From M3007 sp041736625 (GTDB lineage Bacteria; Bacteroidota; Bacteroidia; Chitinophagales; Saprospiraceae): a stretch of 64,000 nucleotides of DNA. Within the stretch, counting starts at the first letter, position 1. Every line of letters starts with the position of its first letter. The stretch covers positions 1-64,000 of the forward strand of contig JBGSTG010000119.1 in the NCBI GenBank assembly GCA_041736625.1. The letters run 5' to 3'. Positions 8,962 through 17,070 of this stretch are shown piece after piece. The translations under genes and the position numbers were made by a program. The notes beneath the pieces are model-generated. The model saw nothing but the letters and a program-made list of their open reading frames with translations. It did no database searches and was not told the origin of the DNA.

Positions 8962-11934
8962 ATGAACGCACCCCTATCCTCCGCGCAGCTCCTGATCGCC
9001 GAAAACAGGCAGTCACAAAGCCCTTTCCTCGATCTGGGCAACTGTGGCCTGACGAGTCTTCCAACCGAACTGGCCGAGCTGGTTTGGTTGGAAGACCTCA
9101 ACCTGGGCAGCGTGTATTGGAACGAAGAGCGCAAGTTGTTCATCAACACGCCCAACAACGGCCCTGCCAACCAGCTGGGCAGCGAGACCTTTGAGGTGTT
9201 GGCCGCGCTGGAGCGGTTGCACAAACTTTCCGCCCGCAACTGCCGCTTAAGCAGCAACATCAGCCGGATAGCCGAACACAAACAGTTGCGGTCGCTCACC
9301 CTGGGGGAAAACCACCTGAGCGACATCGCACCGTTGGGCGACATGACGGCGCTGACCACCCTCTCGCTCTTTGAGAACGAGATCAGCGACATCGCGCCTT
9401 TGCGGTCGCTCAAAGACCTGCGCATGCTGTCGCTGAACTACAACGCGGTGGAGGACATCGGGCCCTTGCGCGGGTTGACCAACCTCACGGAACTGCACCT
9501 CGCCGGCAACCACATCAGCGACATCGGTTCGCTGACCGGCCTGACCAGGCTGGAGCGCATCAACCTGAGTTTTAATTCCGTTCGGTTTATTGCCCCACTG
9601 TTGGCCCTGCCGCAGTTGCAAGCCGTGCAGCTCAACCGGAACCCGATCGAAGATTGTCCGCTGGAACTCGCCTACTCGGGCGACGTGGAGCGCATGCGCG
9701 CCTATTTCAGTACGATGAGCCGCAGCGCTCCGGCTCCCGAGCCGTATGAAAGTGCCGGGCCGGCAGCCGAAAAAGAGGCAAAGGCATACCGAGAGGTCAA
9801 GCTCATCCTCGTGGGCAACGCCACTTCAGGCAAGACCACCCTGAGCAAGCTCCTGCGCGGGATACCCACCCGCAAGCAGGAGGAAACGACCCACGGCATT
9901 CAGGTGTCGGAATGGCTGATCGAACAAAGTGAGCTCCGCGAACTGTTTCCCGACGACGACAAGGTGTTGCCCATGCGTGTGAACATCTGGGATTTCGGCG
10001 GGCAGGAGTACTACCACGGCACGCACCAGATTTTTCTGGACAGCAACGCCGTGTACCTGCTGCTGTGGGACGCCGAGCACAACAGCAACGGGGAGATGAG
10101 CACCGAGATCGTAACCCAGGGTGCGCAGCGAACCGTCCCCGTCGAGCACTTCCACTACCGCTACTGGCTCGACAACATCCGGCTCTATGCTTCCGGCGCC
10201 ACCACCGGCGACCCTCCGCCCATCATGCTCGTGCAAAACAAGGCGGACCTGCTGCCCGGCGGCCGGGGCGAATGGATCGACGCCGCGCTGATGAACCGGT
10301 TCGCCGTGAGCAACGTGTCGGTGATCAGCGCACGGCTGGCGCGCAGCGCCGCCCGTAAAGACCGCCGCTACCGAAACCTGTTCGAGGTGTTCAGGGAAGA
10401 CTTGATCCGCCTGCTGTACAATAAGGCCCTCGGCAACGTGCAACTGGACCAGCTGCCCGGCCTGTGGACCCGGGTGCGGGAATATTTGCAGGAACTGCGT
10501 ACGGGCGCTGCCGGGCCCGACAACCCGTTCGCGCCGGCGCTGCAGCAGCGCGCCTGGATACCCATCGACGCCTTTCGCAGCGCCTGTCGCGCGGTTCAGG
10601 CCGACCTGAGCGATGAGGAGATCGAAACCCTCGCCTTTTACCTCGACCGCATCGGCGCCGTCGTTTGGCTACAGGAACAGTACGAACACGTGTACATCGA
10701 CCCCGGCGCCCTCACCGACAAAATGTACAAGGTGCTCACCGGCTCCGTGCGGGAAAAACAGGGACATTTTTCTACGGAAGACATACGCAGCGTGCTGAAA
10801 AAAGAGACGGACATGCTGCTCCGCCTGATGGAATACTGGGAGATCATTTTCCCCGGAGAACAAAACGGCACGTGGGTGGCGCCCCAGTACCTCGGCGAAG
10901 CGCACCCGATGGCCGACCTGTTCGACATCGCGCTGGCCGGTTTGCAGGACGACTATTTCCTGTTCGAAATGCCGCTGTTTTACTACCGAAAGGCCATGCG
11001 CAGGCTGATCCTGCGCTACGGCGCCAAAAAGGGCATCCGGAAAAAGACCTACTGGCGCAGTGGCCTGCTGTGCGTAACCGATCTGTACAACACCCGACTG
11101 TTCATCAAAGGCCTGCACGAGCCTGGAAAAGACACGGCGCGACTCATGTTTTGCGTCGAAAAAAACCGGCCCGACACCGAACTGTGGCGACAAACCCTGT
11201 TGGTCGACTTCCTGAAAATGCTCCTGCGCCCCGGCGTGCGGCGGCGTGCGCCCGAGGCCGCCTGGGCGCACAACCTGGCCGCCCTGCGGGCAGAAGCGGA
11301 GAAGCTGGATGAGGTCCACATCGCCCTGAGCACGCCGGACAGCGCGTTCGTATCCCTGCCCACCCTCATCGGCGCCGCACAACGCCAGGTATCGGCCATC
11401 CTGACCGACAAAGGCAAGCTGCTGCGCCTCCGCGAGTTCTCCTCCCTGCTCGCCGGCCTGCAGATGTCGCCGCCGGCGCCCACCGTATTTATCTCTTACA
11501 GCCACGACGACCTCGACGCGCGCAAACGACTGGAGACCCACCTGGCGCCCTTGCGACGCCGGACAGATACTATGGTGTGGACCGACAGCGAGATCAAGCC
11601 CGGGCAACAATGGGAAGAGGAGATACGCCGCTACCTGAACAGCGCCGACATCGTGGTGCTGCTCGTGAGCGCCAATTTTATCAGCTCGGGCTTCATCTGG
11701 GAAAAAGAACTGCTGCCCGCCCTGGAACGCCACCGGAAGGGCGAGTGCCGGGTACTGCCCGTGCTCATCAGCCCCTGCGATTTCGAGGGCCTGCCGTTCA
11801 CCGACATCCAGATGCTGCCCCAACGCCCGGACACCAACCGTTTGTACCCCGTGCGCTTGTGGGCCGACCAGGATGAGGGGTATGTCGCCGTGGTGCAGGG
11901 GATTAAGAAGGCTATGGCGGAGTTGGCGGTGTGA
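8962..11934 (+). CDS. LRR-Roc-COR-TIR protein (ROCO family GTPase with TIR domain)
   Basis: A 990-residue soluble multidomain protein. Residues ~18-235 are leucine-rich repeats of the 22-residue internalin-like type (LTTLSLFENEISDIAPL). A Roc GTPase follows: P-loop G285-T292 (GNATSGKT), G3 D344-E349 (DFGGQE), G4 N426-D429 (NKAD). The COR region spans ~500-830. Residues ~842-990 are a TIR domain starting PTVFISYSHDD, with the candidate NADase glutamate E916 in FIWEKELL and a PVLISPCDFEGLPF loop. LRR-Roc-COR is the known bacterial ROCO core, thought to cycle between dimer and monomer with GTP state. A C-terminal TIR suggests a GTP-gated signalling or NAD-depleting output. It begins 33 bp after the preceding CDS, with a near-consensus TATACTTG at 8937-8944. 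Confidence 0.92.
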   Translation: MNAPLSSAQLLIAENRQSQSPFLDLGNCGLTSLPTELAELVWLEDLNLGSVYWNEERKLFINTPNNGPANQLGSETFEVLAALERLHKLSARNCRLSSNISRIAEHKQLRSLTLGENHLSDIAPLGDMTALTTLSLFENEISDIAPLRSLKDLRMLSLNYNAVEDIGPLRGLTNLTELHLAGNHISDIGSLTGLTRLERINLSFNSVRFIAPLLALPQLQAVQLNRNPIEDCPLELAYSGDVERMRAYFSTMSRSAPAPEPYESAGPAAEKEAKAYREVKLILVGNATSGKTTLSKLLRGIPTRKQEETTHGIQVSEWLIEQSELRELFPDDDKVLPMRVNIWDFGGQEYYHGTHQIFLDSNAVYLLLWDAEHNSNGEMSTEIVTQGAQRTVPVEHFHYRYWLDNIRLYASGATTGDPPPIMLVQNKADLLPGGRGEWIDAALMNRFAVSNVSVISARLARSAARKDRRYRNLFEVFREDLIRLLYNKALGNVQLDQLPGLWTRVREYLQELRTGAAGPDNPFAPALQQRAWIPIDAFRSACRAVQADLSDEEIETLAFYLDRIGAVVWLQEQYEHVYIDPGALTDKMYKVLTGSVREKQGHFSTEDIRSVLKKETDMLLRLMEYWEIIFPGEQNGTWVAPQYLGEAHPMADLFDIALAGLQDDYFLFEMPLFYYRKAMRRLILRYGAKKGIRKKTYWRSGLLCVTDLYNTRLFIKGLHEPGKDTARLMFCVEKNRPDTELWRQTLLVDFLKMLLRPGVRRRAPEAAWAHNLAALRAEAEKLDEVHIALSTPDSAFVSLPTLIGAAQRQVSAILTDKGKLLRLREFSSLLAGLQMSPPAPTVFISYSHDDLDARKRLETHLAPLRRRTDTMVWTDSEIKPGQQWEEEIRRYLNSADIVVLLVSANFISSGFIWEKELLPALERHRKGECRVLPVLISPCDFEGLPFTDIQMLPQRPDTNRLYPVRLWADQDEGYVAVVQGIKKAMAELAV

Positions 11935-12047
11935 TTTTTTTCCGCTGGCGCGGGAGATGGCGTTTCCGTTCGCGAGGGATGGCACGCGGATGACGCGGAT
12001 CGCTTCGCGAACGCGGATTATTACGGATTTTTTTTCCGCTGGCGCGG
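11933..12047. repeat. Direct-repeat-containing intergenic element
   Basis: A ~20-base unit, poly-T followed by CCGCTGGCGCGG, occurs at 11933-11953 and again at 12026-12047. The spacer carries GCGGAT repeats (ACGCGGAT, GACGCGGATC, AACGCGGATTAT). The first copy includes the stop codon of the LRR-Roc-COR-TIR gene. It looks like a short dispersed intergenic repeat; it may also help terminate the two convergent genes. Confidence 0.5.
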
Positions 12048-12061
12048 ACAATACGGATTTT

Positions 12062-12817
12062 TTATTCCTTCGTTGTAGTTGCCTGTATGCTGATCCAGCT
12101 GCCGCCGATGGGCTTGCCGGTGTATTGCTCGTACCAGGCCTGGTAGGTGCTGAGCACTTCAGCGGGTTGTGTTTTGCCGTTCACCTTCATGCCGAAGGGG
12201 CCCAATTCGGCGGAGAAATTTTTCTGGTCGGTGATCAGACCGTCCTGGAGGAGCTTTTGACCCAGCGCGGTGGTCAGGTCCGAAGACGCCGGTGTGCGCG
12301 GGGGCGGCCATTTGAAGGCCACGATGGTGTCTGCCGTCACCTCCTGCCATTGTTTATCCTTCGACTCCAGGTGCGACACCACCACGGTGTCGGTGGGCCA
12401 TTCGCCCGGATAGGGTTGGAAGGGCTGAATTTCGCCGTTGGGTTGGGCTCCGGGTTCAAAAACGACCACCTCTTCCTTTGGTGCGGTCGCCGGTGCCGGC
12501 TTGGGTGCGGGTTTTCGGCGGGCAGGGTCCTTGCTGCGCAGTTCATCGGTCAGCGACTGGTATTGGGCGTACTCCGAAGCCGGGATCACCCGGTCGTTGA
12601 TTTTGAGGTAGACCACCTGATCATTTATCACCTCCATTTCCACGCGCTGGTTGTCCTTCGTGGAGAGGAAGTGTATTTTTTTCTCCGGCGGAAGGGTGTC
12701 GGAAACGGCAGCGATGGGCGCCGGCGCGTTGGGAAAGCGCACGTCGGCATGCGCACCGGAGAGCAGAAAGCCCAAACCCAGAAAAGAAATAAGCAGGGGT
12801 AAGTTCAATTTTTCCAT
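12062..12817 (-). CDS. Secreted protein of unknown function
   Basis: A 251-residue exported protein starting at ATG 12817 (MEKLNLPLLISFLGLGFLLSGAHA, a signal peptide). The mature protein has a small N-terminal beta domain with KINDRVIPASEYAQYQ, similar in style to the extracellular segments of Bacteroidota BlaR1/M56-associated proteins. It is followed by a Pro/Ala/Lys linker (KPAPKPAPATAPKEE) around residue 110 and a C-terminal domain of ~110 residues without recognisable motifs. It converges with the LRR-Roc-COR-TIR gene; there is no evidence of a functional link. Confidence 0.65.
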   Translation of the reverse strand: MEKLNLPLLISFLGLGFLLSGAHADVRFPNAPAPIAAVSDTLPPEKKIHFLSTKDNQRVEMEVINDQVVYLKINDRVIPASEYAQYQSLTDELRSKDPARRKPAPKPAPATAPKEEVVVFEPGAQPNGEIQPFQPYPGEWPTDTVVVSHLESKDKQWQEVTADTIVAFKWPPPRTPASSDLTTALGQKLLQDGLITDQKNFSAELGPFGMKVNGKTQPAEVLSTYQAWYEQYTGKPIGGSWISIQATTTKE

Positions 12818-13039
12818 GGCCAATGCATTTTAAGAGTGATACTGACCAGATGCACTTGGGTTGCCTTTCGACACAATCCAGGCGACTTTTTTTCCAAAAA
12901 AATTTCATCTCCGGTTTGCGGCGTTTAATCGTACGAATTCGGGCATTCGTACAGGAAGCTTTCAGGGTTTGCCCTGCGCCTGTAACCTTTGTCCGGAAAA
13001 ACGGTCGTATCCGAAAAGTAAACACAAAAACTGCCTGCC

Positions 13040-13765
13040 ATGAAAAACAGCCTTTTTATTGCCTTTCTGCTCCTCCTCGCCGCCTGCAAAACGCCCGAGG
13101 TGGCGCTCGACCCCAGCCTGACCGAACCCGCGATGCGCGTGAAGGGGCGGAACGGATTCCTGATCGGACAGGTCATCCAGTACGGCGACTACCGCACGGA
13201 ACCCGTCCGGCGCGGGTGGACCCAAAGCTATGACGTGCCCTTTTTCGTGCGTTTTCAGGGCGCCAAGGAAAAGCTGAGCTACACCCAGATGGAGCCGCAC
13301 GGACTGCGCGCCGAGGTATCCTGCGTGAGCAAGTTCAAAAGCACCGAGTTGCAGCTGGTGCGCGACTACTACCACATACCGCTGGAATACACCAACTTCT
13401 TCGCCGGTTCCATTGCCCTGTACAACGGACAGGAAAACTGGGAATTCATCGTGCACAACCCCAACGGCGACTTCATGCGCGAACGCGCCTCGGCCGGGTT
13501 TATCCGAAAGGACGACTACTTCATCGACATCGAGCCCATCCGCTCGCTCAAGGGACAGCCTGAGTGGATGAACGCCCTGACGGTGTACGGCCATCAGTTT
13601 CGCAAGGACGGCGTGGTCGTGGCCGCGGTGTCTACCGTAAACCAGGGGCTGGTCTGGATTAACGAAGACCTGCCCGACGAAGAAAAGCTGGTAATGGCGG
13701 CCGTGGCCACCGGGCTGCTGCTGCGGACCGATGTGGAGGGGGTTGGCAGCGCCGCTGTACGGTAA
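13040..13765 (+). CDS. Lipoprotein of unknown function
   Basis: A 241-residue protein with a lipoprotein signal peptide: MKNSLFIAFLLLLAAC, lipobox LAAC with Cys16 as the lipidated residue. The mature domain is rich in beta strands and aromatic residues (SYDVPFFVRFQG, YYHIPLEYTNFFAG) and has no catalytic motif I can identify. The sequence just upstream has a near-promoter AACCTTTG about 50 bp before the ATG. GC content resembles the core genome, unlike the genes that follow. Confidence 0.7.
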   Translation: MKNSLFIAFLLLLAACKTPEVALDPSLTEPAMRVKGRNGFLIGQVIQYGDYRTEPVRRGWTQSYDVPFFVRFQGAKEKLSYTQMEPHGLRAEVSCVSKFKSTELQLVRDYYHIPLEYTNFFAGSIALYNGQENWEFIVHNPNGDFMRERASAGFIRKDDYFIDIEPIRSLKGQPEWMNALTVYGHQFRKDGVVVAAVSTVNQGLVWINEDLPDEEKLVMAAVATGLLLRTDVEGVGSAAVR

Positions 13766-13937
13766 ACATTTGTTTCCTCCGGTACAGCGCTGATAATGCC
13801 GCGCCTAAAATGACAGCATCGCACTCCGCCACCCATCGCCCGGGCTTGCACCGGTTGCGTATTTGCTGCGGCTGATGGATGAGAAAAACGTGCAATGCGG
13901 TTTTACCTGTCCGTCAGTTGCAGGAAAGCAGTAGTTC

Positions 13938-14012
13938 TCCGACCAATAAAAACAACCCAACGCTGCTCACCAGTCCAACTATCCAAAGCGTTAAACCCCT
14001 TCCGCGTCGTTG
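13938..14012 (-). pseudogene. Degenerate copy of the 3' end of the HhH-like gene; left direct repeat
   Basis: About 75 bases align, with roughly 70-75% identity by eye, to 16995-17070, which spans the last codons and stop of the gene at 17019-17801. Read on the minus strand the copy encodes GLTLWIVGLV against RVITLWVVGLAD in the intact gene. Both copies have the same orientation, so they form direct repeats around the AT-rich genes 14478-16925. The copy may be a relic of a tandem paralogue or of an insertion event. Confidence 0.5.
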
Positions 14013-14134
14013 GAAGGCAATCTGGTGAAGGAAGGCTTTGATCCGTACCACAAGTTGATTGATCGGGTGCCGGAGGCGTAGGAATACGGGTGCTGCCCAT
14101 GTGCAGGCGCCTGGGTATTCCCCATAAATGGGGA

Positions 14135-14165
14135 TTGACATGCGCCTTGGGGGGCTGTATATTTG
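14135..14165 (+). promoter_or_regulatory. Consensus Bacteroidota promoter in the gap
   Basis: TTG at 14135-14137, a 20-base spacer, then TATATTTG at 14158-14165, an exact TAnnTTTG element. RNA would start near 14171 and run into the hairpin 14187-14294, over 300 bases ahead of the next gene. It may drive a structured leader or small RNA, the metalloprotease gene, or both. Confidence 0.5.
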
Positions 14166-14186
14166 TGCCGGTAGTAACCAATGGCG

Positions 14187-14294
14187 GTTTTCCCGCACCT
14201 GAAGGATAAGTAAAACACGACGTGCGGGATAAGTGCTGAAAATGGGGGTAAAGGCGAAGTTCGTGTTTTGGTTATCCTTCAGGTGCGGGAAAGC
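14187..14294 (+). ncRNA. Possible structured RNA: 34-bp stem hairpin
   Basis: Arms 14187-14220 and 14261-14294 are inverted repeats with 31 of 34 Watson-Crick pairs by hand count (19 uninterrupted: TCCCGCACCTGAAGGATAA against 14272-14290), and a 40-base loop. A consensus promoter lies 22 bp upstream on the same strand. This may be a small RNA or 5' leader, but a palindromic repeat element with no RNA function is equally possible. Confidence 0.35.
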
Positions 14295-14477
14295 GGTAGT
14301 TAGCACGAACCAGAATAAAAACAAGCAAGTCAAGTAACCCGGCTTACGGAGTAAAAACAGATTTCAAGACTTTGACTTTGGGTTCACTTTCAGGTTCGAT
14401 TAGCATAACGGTGGAAACCTCAACCCCCTGAATTTTGAGGAAACTCAAACGGCTTAAAAAGCCAAACCAATCTTTTT

Positions 14478-16265
14478 ATGACACGTATTCATTTTTTGCT
14501 GCTTTTTCTGTTGATCTGGGCAAGCAGTACAATGGCACAGACTTCGGCATTTACATTAGTTAATCCACATGGCGGATTGGATACCGACCAAAATAAGGTG
14601 CTTACTTACGTGTCCAACTTGCCACGTAGCGGCGATTTGAGACACATTGAATGGGACGGCCAAGGTCCTGTTGATCAGAACGGGAACATTAGCATTGCAC
14701 TGCCCAATGAAAATGGCGGACAACCGATAATCTTCAACGTTAACGCTGCCGATTATTCCAGTCCGACGGAATATGCACTTTTGGGCACATGTCCTGAAGG
14801 AGAAATTGCCTTGTATATCACACCGGAAGGAACGGGTGGTAACATTGATCTCGTAACAACTTCTTATTATCTTTATCCTTTAGGAAATGCCAAAGGGCTG
14901 CTAATTGAAAAATCGCCCCTTGCTGCCGAGAACGGAACTTGCGGAACCGATAACCTCAATCCAGAGAACAACGAAGCCCTTAATTTTTGTGAGGATGATT
15001 GCGGCAATGCTGTGCTGGATGTGTTGGCGATGGTTACTCCGCAAGCCAATCAATGGATTACCGACAATTTTGGGGTTTTCGGACAATGGTTTTTGTTTGT
15101 TGAAACGCACAATATTAATCTGGCGTTTGCGAACAGCGCGGTTTTTAACAAAAGAGTCAGAGTGCGGACGGTTAATTATACGCCAAACTTTCCTTTAACA
15201 AATAACATGGCAGATGATCTTGATGACCTTAGTGTTAACGTAGATGCCCAGATTACATTACAACAAAGCGGTGCAGATGTTGGCATCTTGCTGACGAATC
15301 AAAACTATGGTCAGGTTTTTGGAAGAGCCAATTCATTAGACCCATTTAGCACCAATAAGTTCTGCATATCGCAAGTGGCATTTATCAACTCAATCCGCTA
15401 CACATTTGCGCATGAGTTAGCGCATCAGTTTGGTTGCTTGCATAGCAATCCTTTGACAACAGGCTGTCCGCATGGCTTTAACATGCCCATTGGCAGAAAC
15501 ACTATTGTGGCTAATAATGCGCCCAATAATACCCGGATTCAGCATTTCTCAAACCCTGATGTTTTATTTGCAGGACAAGCTACGGGAGTTGACGGAGCGC
15601 GGAATAATGCTGCCCAGATTAGGGGGGCTTTCTGTGAGGTAGCCAATAACAACACCCCGGTAATATTCTCTGCCAATTTTGAGCATGAACAATTTGTTTG
15701 TGAAGGACTTCCATTTTGGGCATCAGGAATTTCTGAGGGGGCATATCAGGAAAATATTTGGGGATTACTGGAGCCTTGTCAGGGGCCTTATACGTACCAA
15801 TGGTCGTGGAGTGCTCATCCAAATTTTGCAATCTCCTATAATATAGGAACCAACAGTCCCTGGCTTGCATTAAATGAGCCCCCAAACTGTCCTCAATTTT
15901 ATCTTCGGCTAACGATCACACCGACGGCAGGTTGTTCGACGAGTACCTTTACCAAGTTGATTAATTGTCAGCCTGGCCCATGCCCGCGCAGCATTGAGCC
16001 ATCAATGGCCGATAGCCGACCGCTAAATCGGGTAGTACCCAATCCGGCTAACGAAAGAATCACTTTTCCCTCGCAAGGTATAGGAGAAATTAAACGATTA
16101 TCAATAGTAAATAGTGCAGGGATTGTGCGCGAAATATCCCGTTTGCCTATATCGGATAATGGTGCAATTTCTTTAGACATTAGCGACCTTCCTGCCGGTA
16201 TGTGGTTTGTTCATATTCAAGGCACTATGAAAAGTCAAACGCTAAGGTTTACAGTAGTTCGCTAA
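14478..16265 (+). CDS. Secreted zinc metalloprotease (reprolysin-like) with T9SS sorting domain
   Basis: A 595-residue exported protein. The signal peptide is MTRIHFLLLFLLIWASSTMA. The catalytic zinc site is HELAHQFGCLH, which fits HExxHxxGxxH of metzincins, followed by HGFNMPIG as a likely Met-turn. The upstream half contains the strands and helices usual for a reprolysin-like domain (FVETHNINLAFANSAVFNKR). A Cys-rich domain follows the protease. The last ~80 residues are a type A T9SS domain (VVPNPANERITFP, then LPAGMWFVHIQG), so it should be secreted by T9SS. The gene is clearly more AT-rich than its surroundings and lies between two direct repeats, which suggests acquisition by transfer. 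A strong hairpin follows the stop. Confidence 0.88.
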   Translation: MTRIHFLLLFLLIWASSTMAQTSAFTLVNPHGGLDTDQNKVLTYVSNLPRSGDLRHIEWDGQGPVDQNGNISIALPNENGGQPIIFNVNAADYSSPTEYALLGTCPEGEIALYITPEGTGGNIDLVTTSYYLYPLGNAKGLLIEKSPLAAENGTCGTDNLNPENNEALNFCEDDCGNAVLDVLAMVTPQANQWITDNFGVFGQWFLFVETHNINLAFANSAVFNKRVRVRTVNYTPNFPLTNNMADDLDDLSVNVDAQITLQQSGADVGILLTNQNYGQVFGRANSLDPFSTNKFCISQVAFINSIRYTFAHELAHQFGCLHSNPLTTGCPHGFNMPIGRNTIVANNAPNNTRIQHFSNPDVLFAGQATGVDGARNNAAQIRGAFCEVANNNTPVIFSANFEHEQFVCEGLPFWASGISEGAYQENIWGLLEPCQGPYTYQWSWSAHPNFAISYNIGTNSPWLALNEPPNCPQFYLRLTITPTAGCSTSTFTKLINCQPGPCPRSIEPSMADSRPLNRVVPNPANERITFPSQGIGEIKRLSIVNSAGIVREISRLPISDNGAISLDISDLPAGMWFVHIQGTMKSQTLRFTVVR

Positions 16266-16273
16266 AATACACA

Positions 16274-16304
16274 TAAGCCAACTGGCACAATGTGCCAGTT
16301 GGCT
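16274..16304 (+). terminator. Hairpin after the metalloprotease gene
   Basis: Perfect 15-bp inverted repeat AAGCCAACTGGCACA with a one-base centre, starting 9 bp after the stop, followed by a T-rich stretch. It would form a strong RNA stem and probably acts as a terminator or attenuator before the lipoprotein gene. Confidence 0.65.
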
Positions 16305-16337
16305 TCATCTCTTTTCAACTATTTAAATAAATGGACT

Positions 16338-16925
16338 ATGAACGTCAAAGTTGTTGCCATATTCCTTTGCCTTGTTTTTTATGCCCTCGCCTGCAAAAAA
16401 GACGATGAGAATTTCTTCGCCAGTACTGTAGATTTGGAGCGGCTTGCCTTTCTAACTGATAGTTTTCTTTGTACGGCTATAAAAGAAGTACCTGGTTTGG
16501 GAACGATACCCTGGACGGCAAATTGTGAAGTTTATGTTGCTGACACTTCCTTGGAATTCAGGTTTAACACATATCAGGATACCATCAATAAAGGGATTCG
16601 GGAAACTGTAGCCTGTTCTTACGTGCCCATTCAGGAAGGCCGTTTCAGGATAGGCATATTGGATAAATATACACAGCCTATTGTTTTTAATACATATGCT
16701 GTATACGCCCGTTCTCTTGACGATGGCGATGTGGCAGATGGCTTTTGGATAATTGATACTACCCAAACCAATTATATCGAAATCACCGAGTTGGACTTGA
16801 TTAACAAAAGGGTTACTGGAAAATTTGATTTGCATTTTCGAATGAAGACACAAGGCAGCCACGGGGTTTTATACTCCGAACGGATCAACTTCAAAAGCGG
16901 TGATTTTCGGGCAAGAATTGAATAA
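16338..16925 (+). CDS. Lipoprotein of unknown function
   Basis: A 195-residue protein starting at ATG 16338 with a lipoprotein signal (MNVKVVAIFLCLVFYALAC, lipobox ALAC, then KKDDEN, a typical acidic export tail for surface lipoproteins of Bacteroidota). The mature domain is beta-rich with repeated aromatic/Thr strands and resembles the lipocalin-like or DUF-type lipoproteins of this phylum, without a firm assignment. Like the upstream metalloprotease it is AT-rich and lies between the same direct repeats. A large hairpin follows the stop. The frame extends further upstream, but that part overlaps the terminator stem. Confidence 0.7.
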   Translation: MNVKVVAIFLCLVFYALACKKDDENFFASTVDLERLAFLTDSFLCTAIKEVPGLGTIPWTANCEVYVADTSLEFRFNTYQDTINKGIRETVACSYVPIQEGRFRIGILDKYTQPIVFNTYAVYARSLDDGDVADGFWIIDTTQTNYIEITELDLINKRVTGKFDLHFRMKTQGSHGVLYSERINFKSGDFRARIE

Positions 16926-16943
16926 GTAAATCGTGCTAACACC

Positions 16944-16987
16944 GGATGTGCGCCTATGCTGCCTAAGCGGCGGCACAGCGCACATCC
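16944..16987 (+). terminator. Hairpin between convergent genes
   Basis: GGATGTGCGC at 16944-16953 pairs with GCGCACATCC at 16978-16987; an inner TGCTGCC/GGCGGCA stem extends it. It lies 18 bp after the lipoprotein stop and 31 bp from the stop of the converging gene, and probably terminates from at least one side. Confidence 0.55.
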
Positions 16988-16994
16988 AACCGTT

Positions 16995-17070
16995 CCCTAG
17001 CAAGAAAAACAACCAAACTCAGTCCGCCAGCCCAACAACCCAAAGCGTAATAACCCGTTCCGCGTCGTTG
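16995..17070 (-). repeat. Right direct repeat (3' end of the HhH-like gene)
   Basis: Intact counterpart of the degenerate copy at 13938-14012, in the same orientation. It covers the final codons and stop of the gene at 17019-17801 and 24 bp beyond it. The ~3 kb between the two copies holds the AT-rich metalloprotease and lipoprotein genes. Confidence 0.5.

Larger units (their letters stand above)
13766..14477. other. 712-bp intergenic region with degenerate repeats
   Basis: No convincing gene is seen. The interval holds a degenerate copy of the 3' end of the 17019-17801 gene (13938-14012), three copies of a ~33-base motif of the type TTTCCCGCACCTGAAGGATA (13900-13936 minus, 14187-14220 plus, 14261-14294 minus), a consensus promoter (14135-14165) and a large hairpin (14187-14294). 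Short minus-strand frames here are not coding-like. Confidence 0.6.

Noticed and set aside
13903..14333. Overlapping short minus-strand frames in the 13.8-14.4 kb gap
   Set aside because: They have no signal peptide or domain, and their only similarity is to the 3' end of a neighbouring gene, so they are treated as a degenerate repeat.
14478..16925. Integrative mobile element
   Set aside because: Direct repeats and AT-rich content are suggestive, but there is no integrase, transposase or tRNA target, so I report only the repeats.
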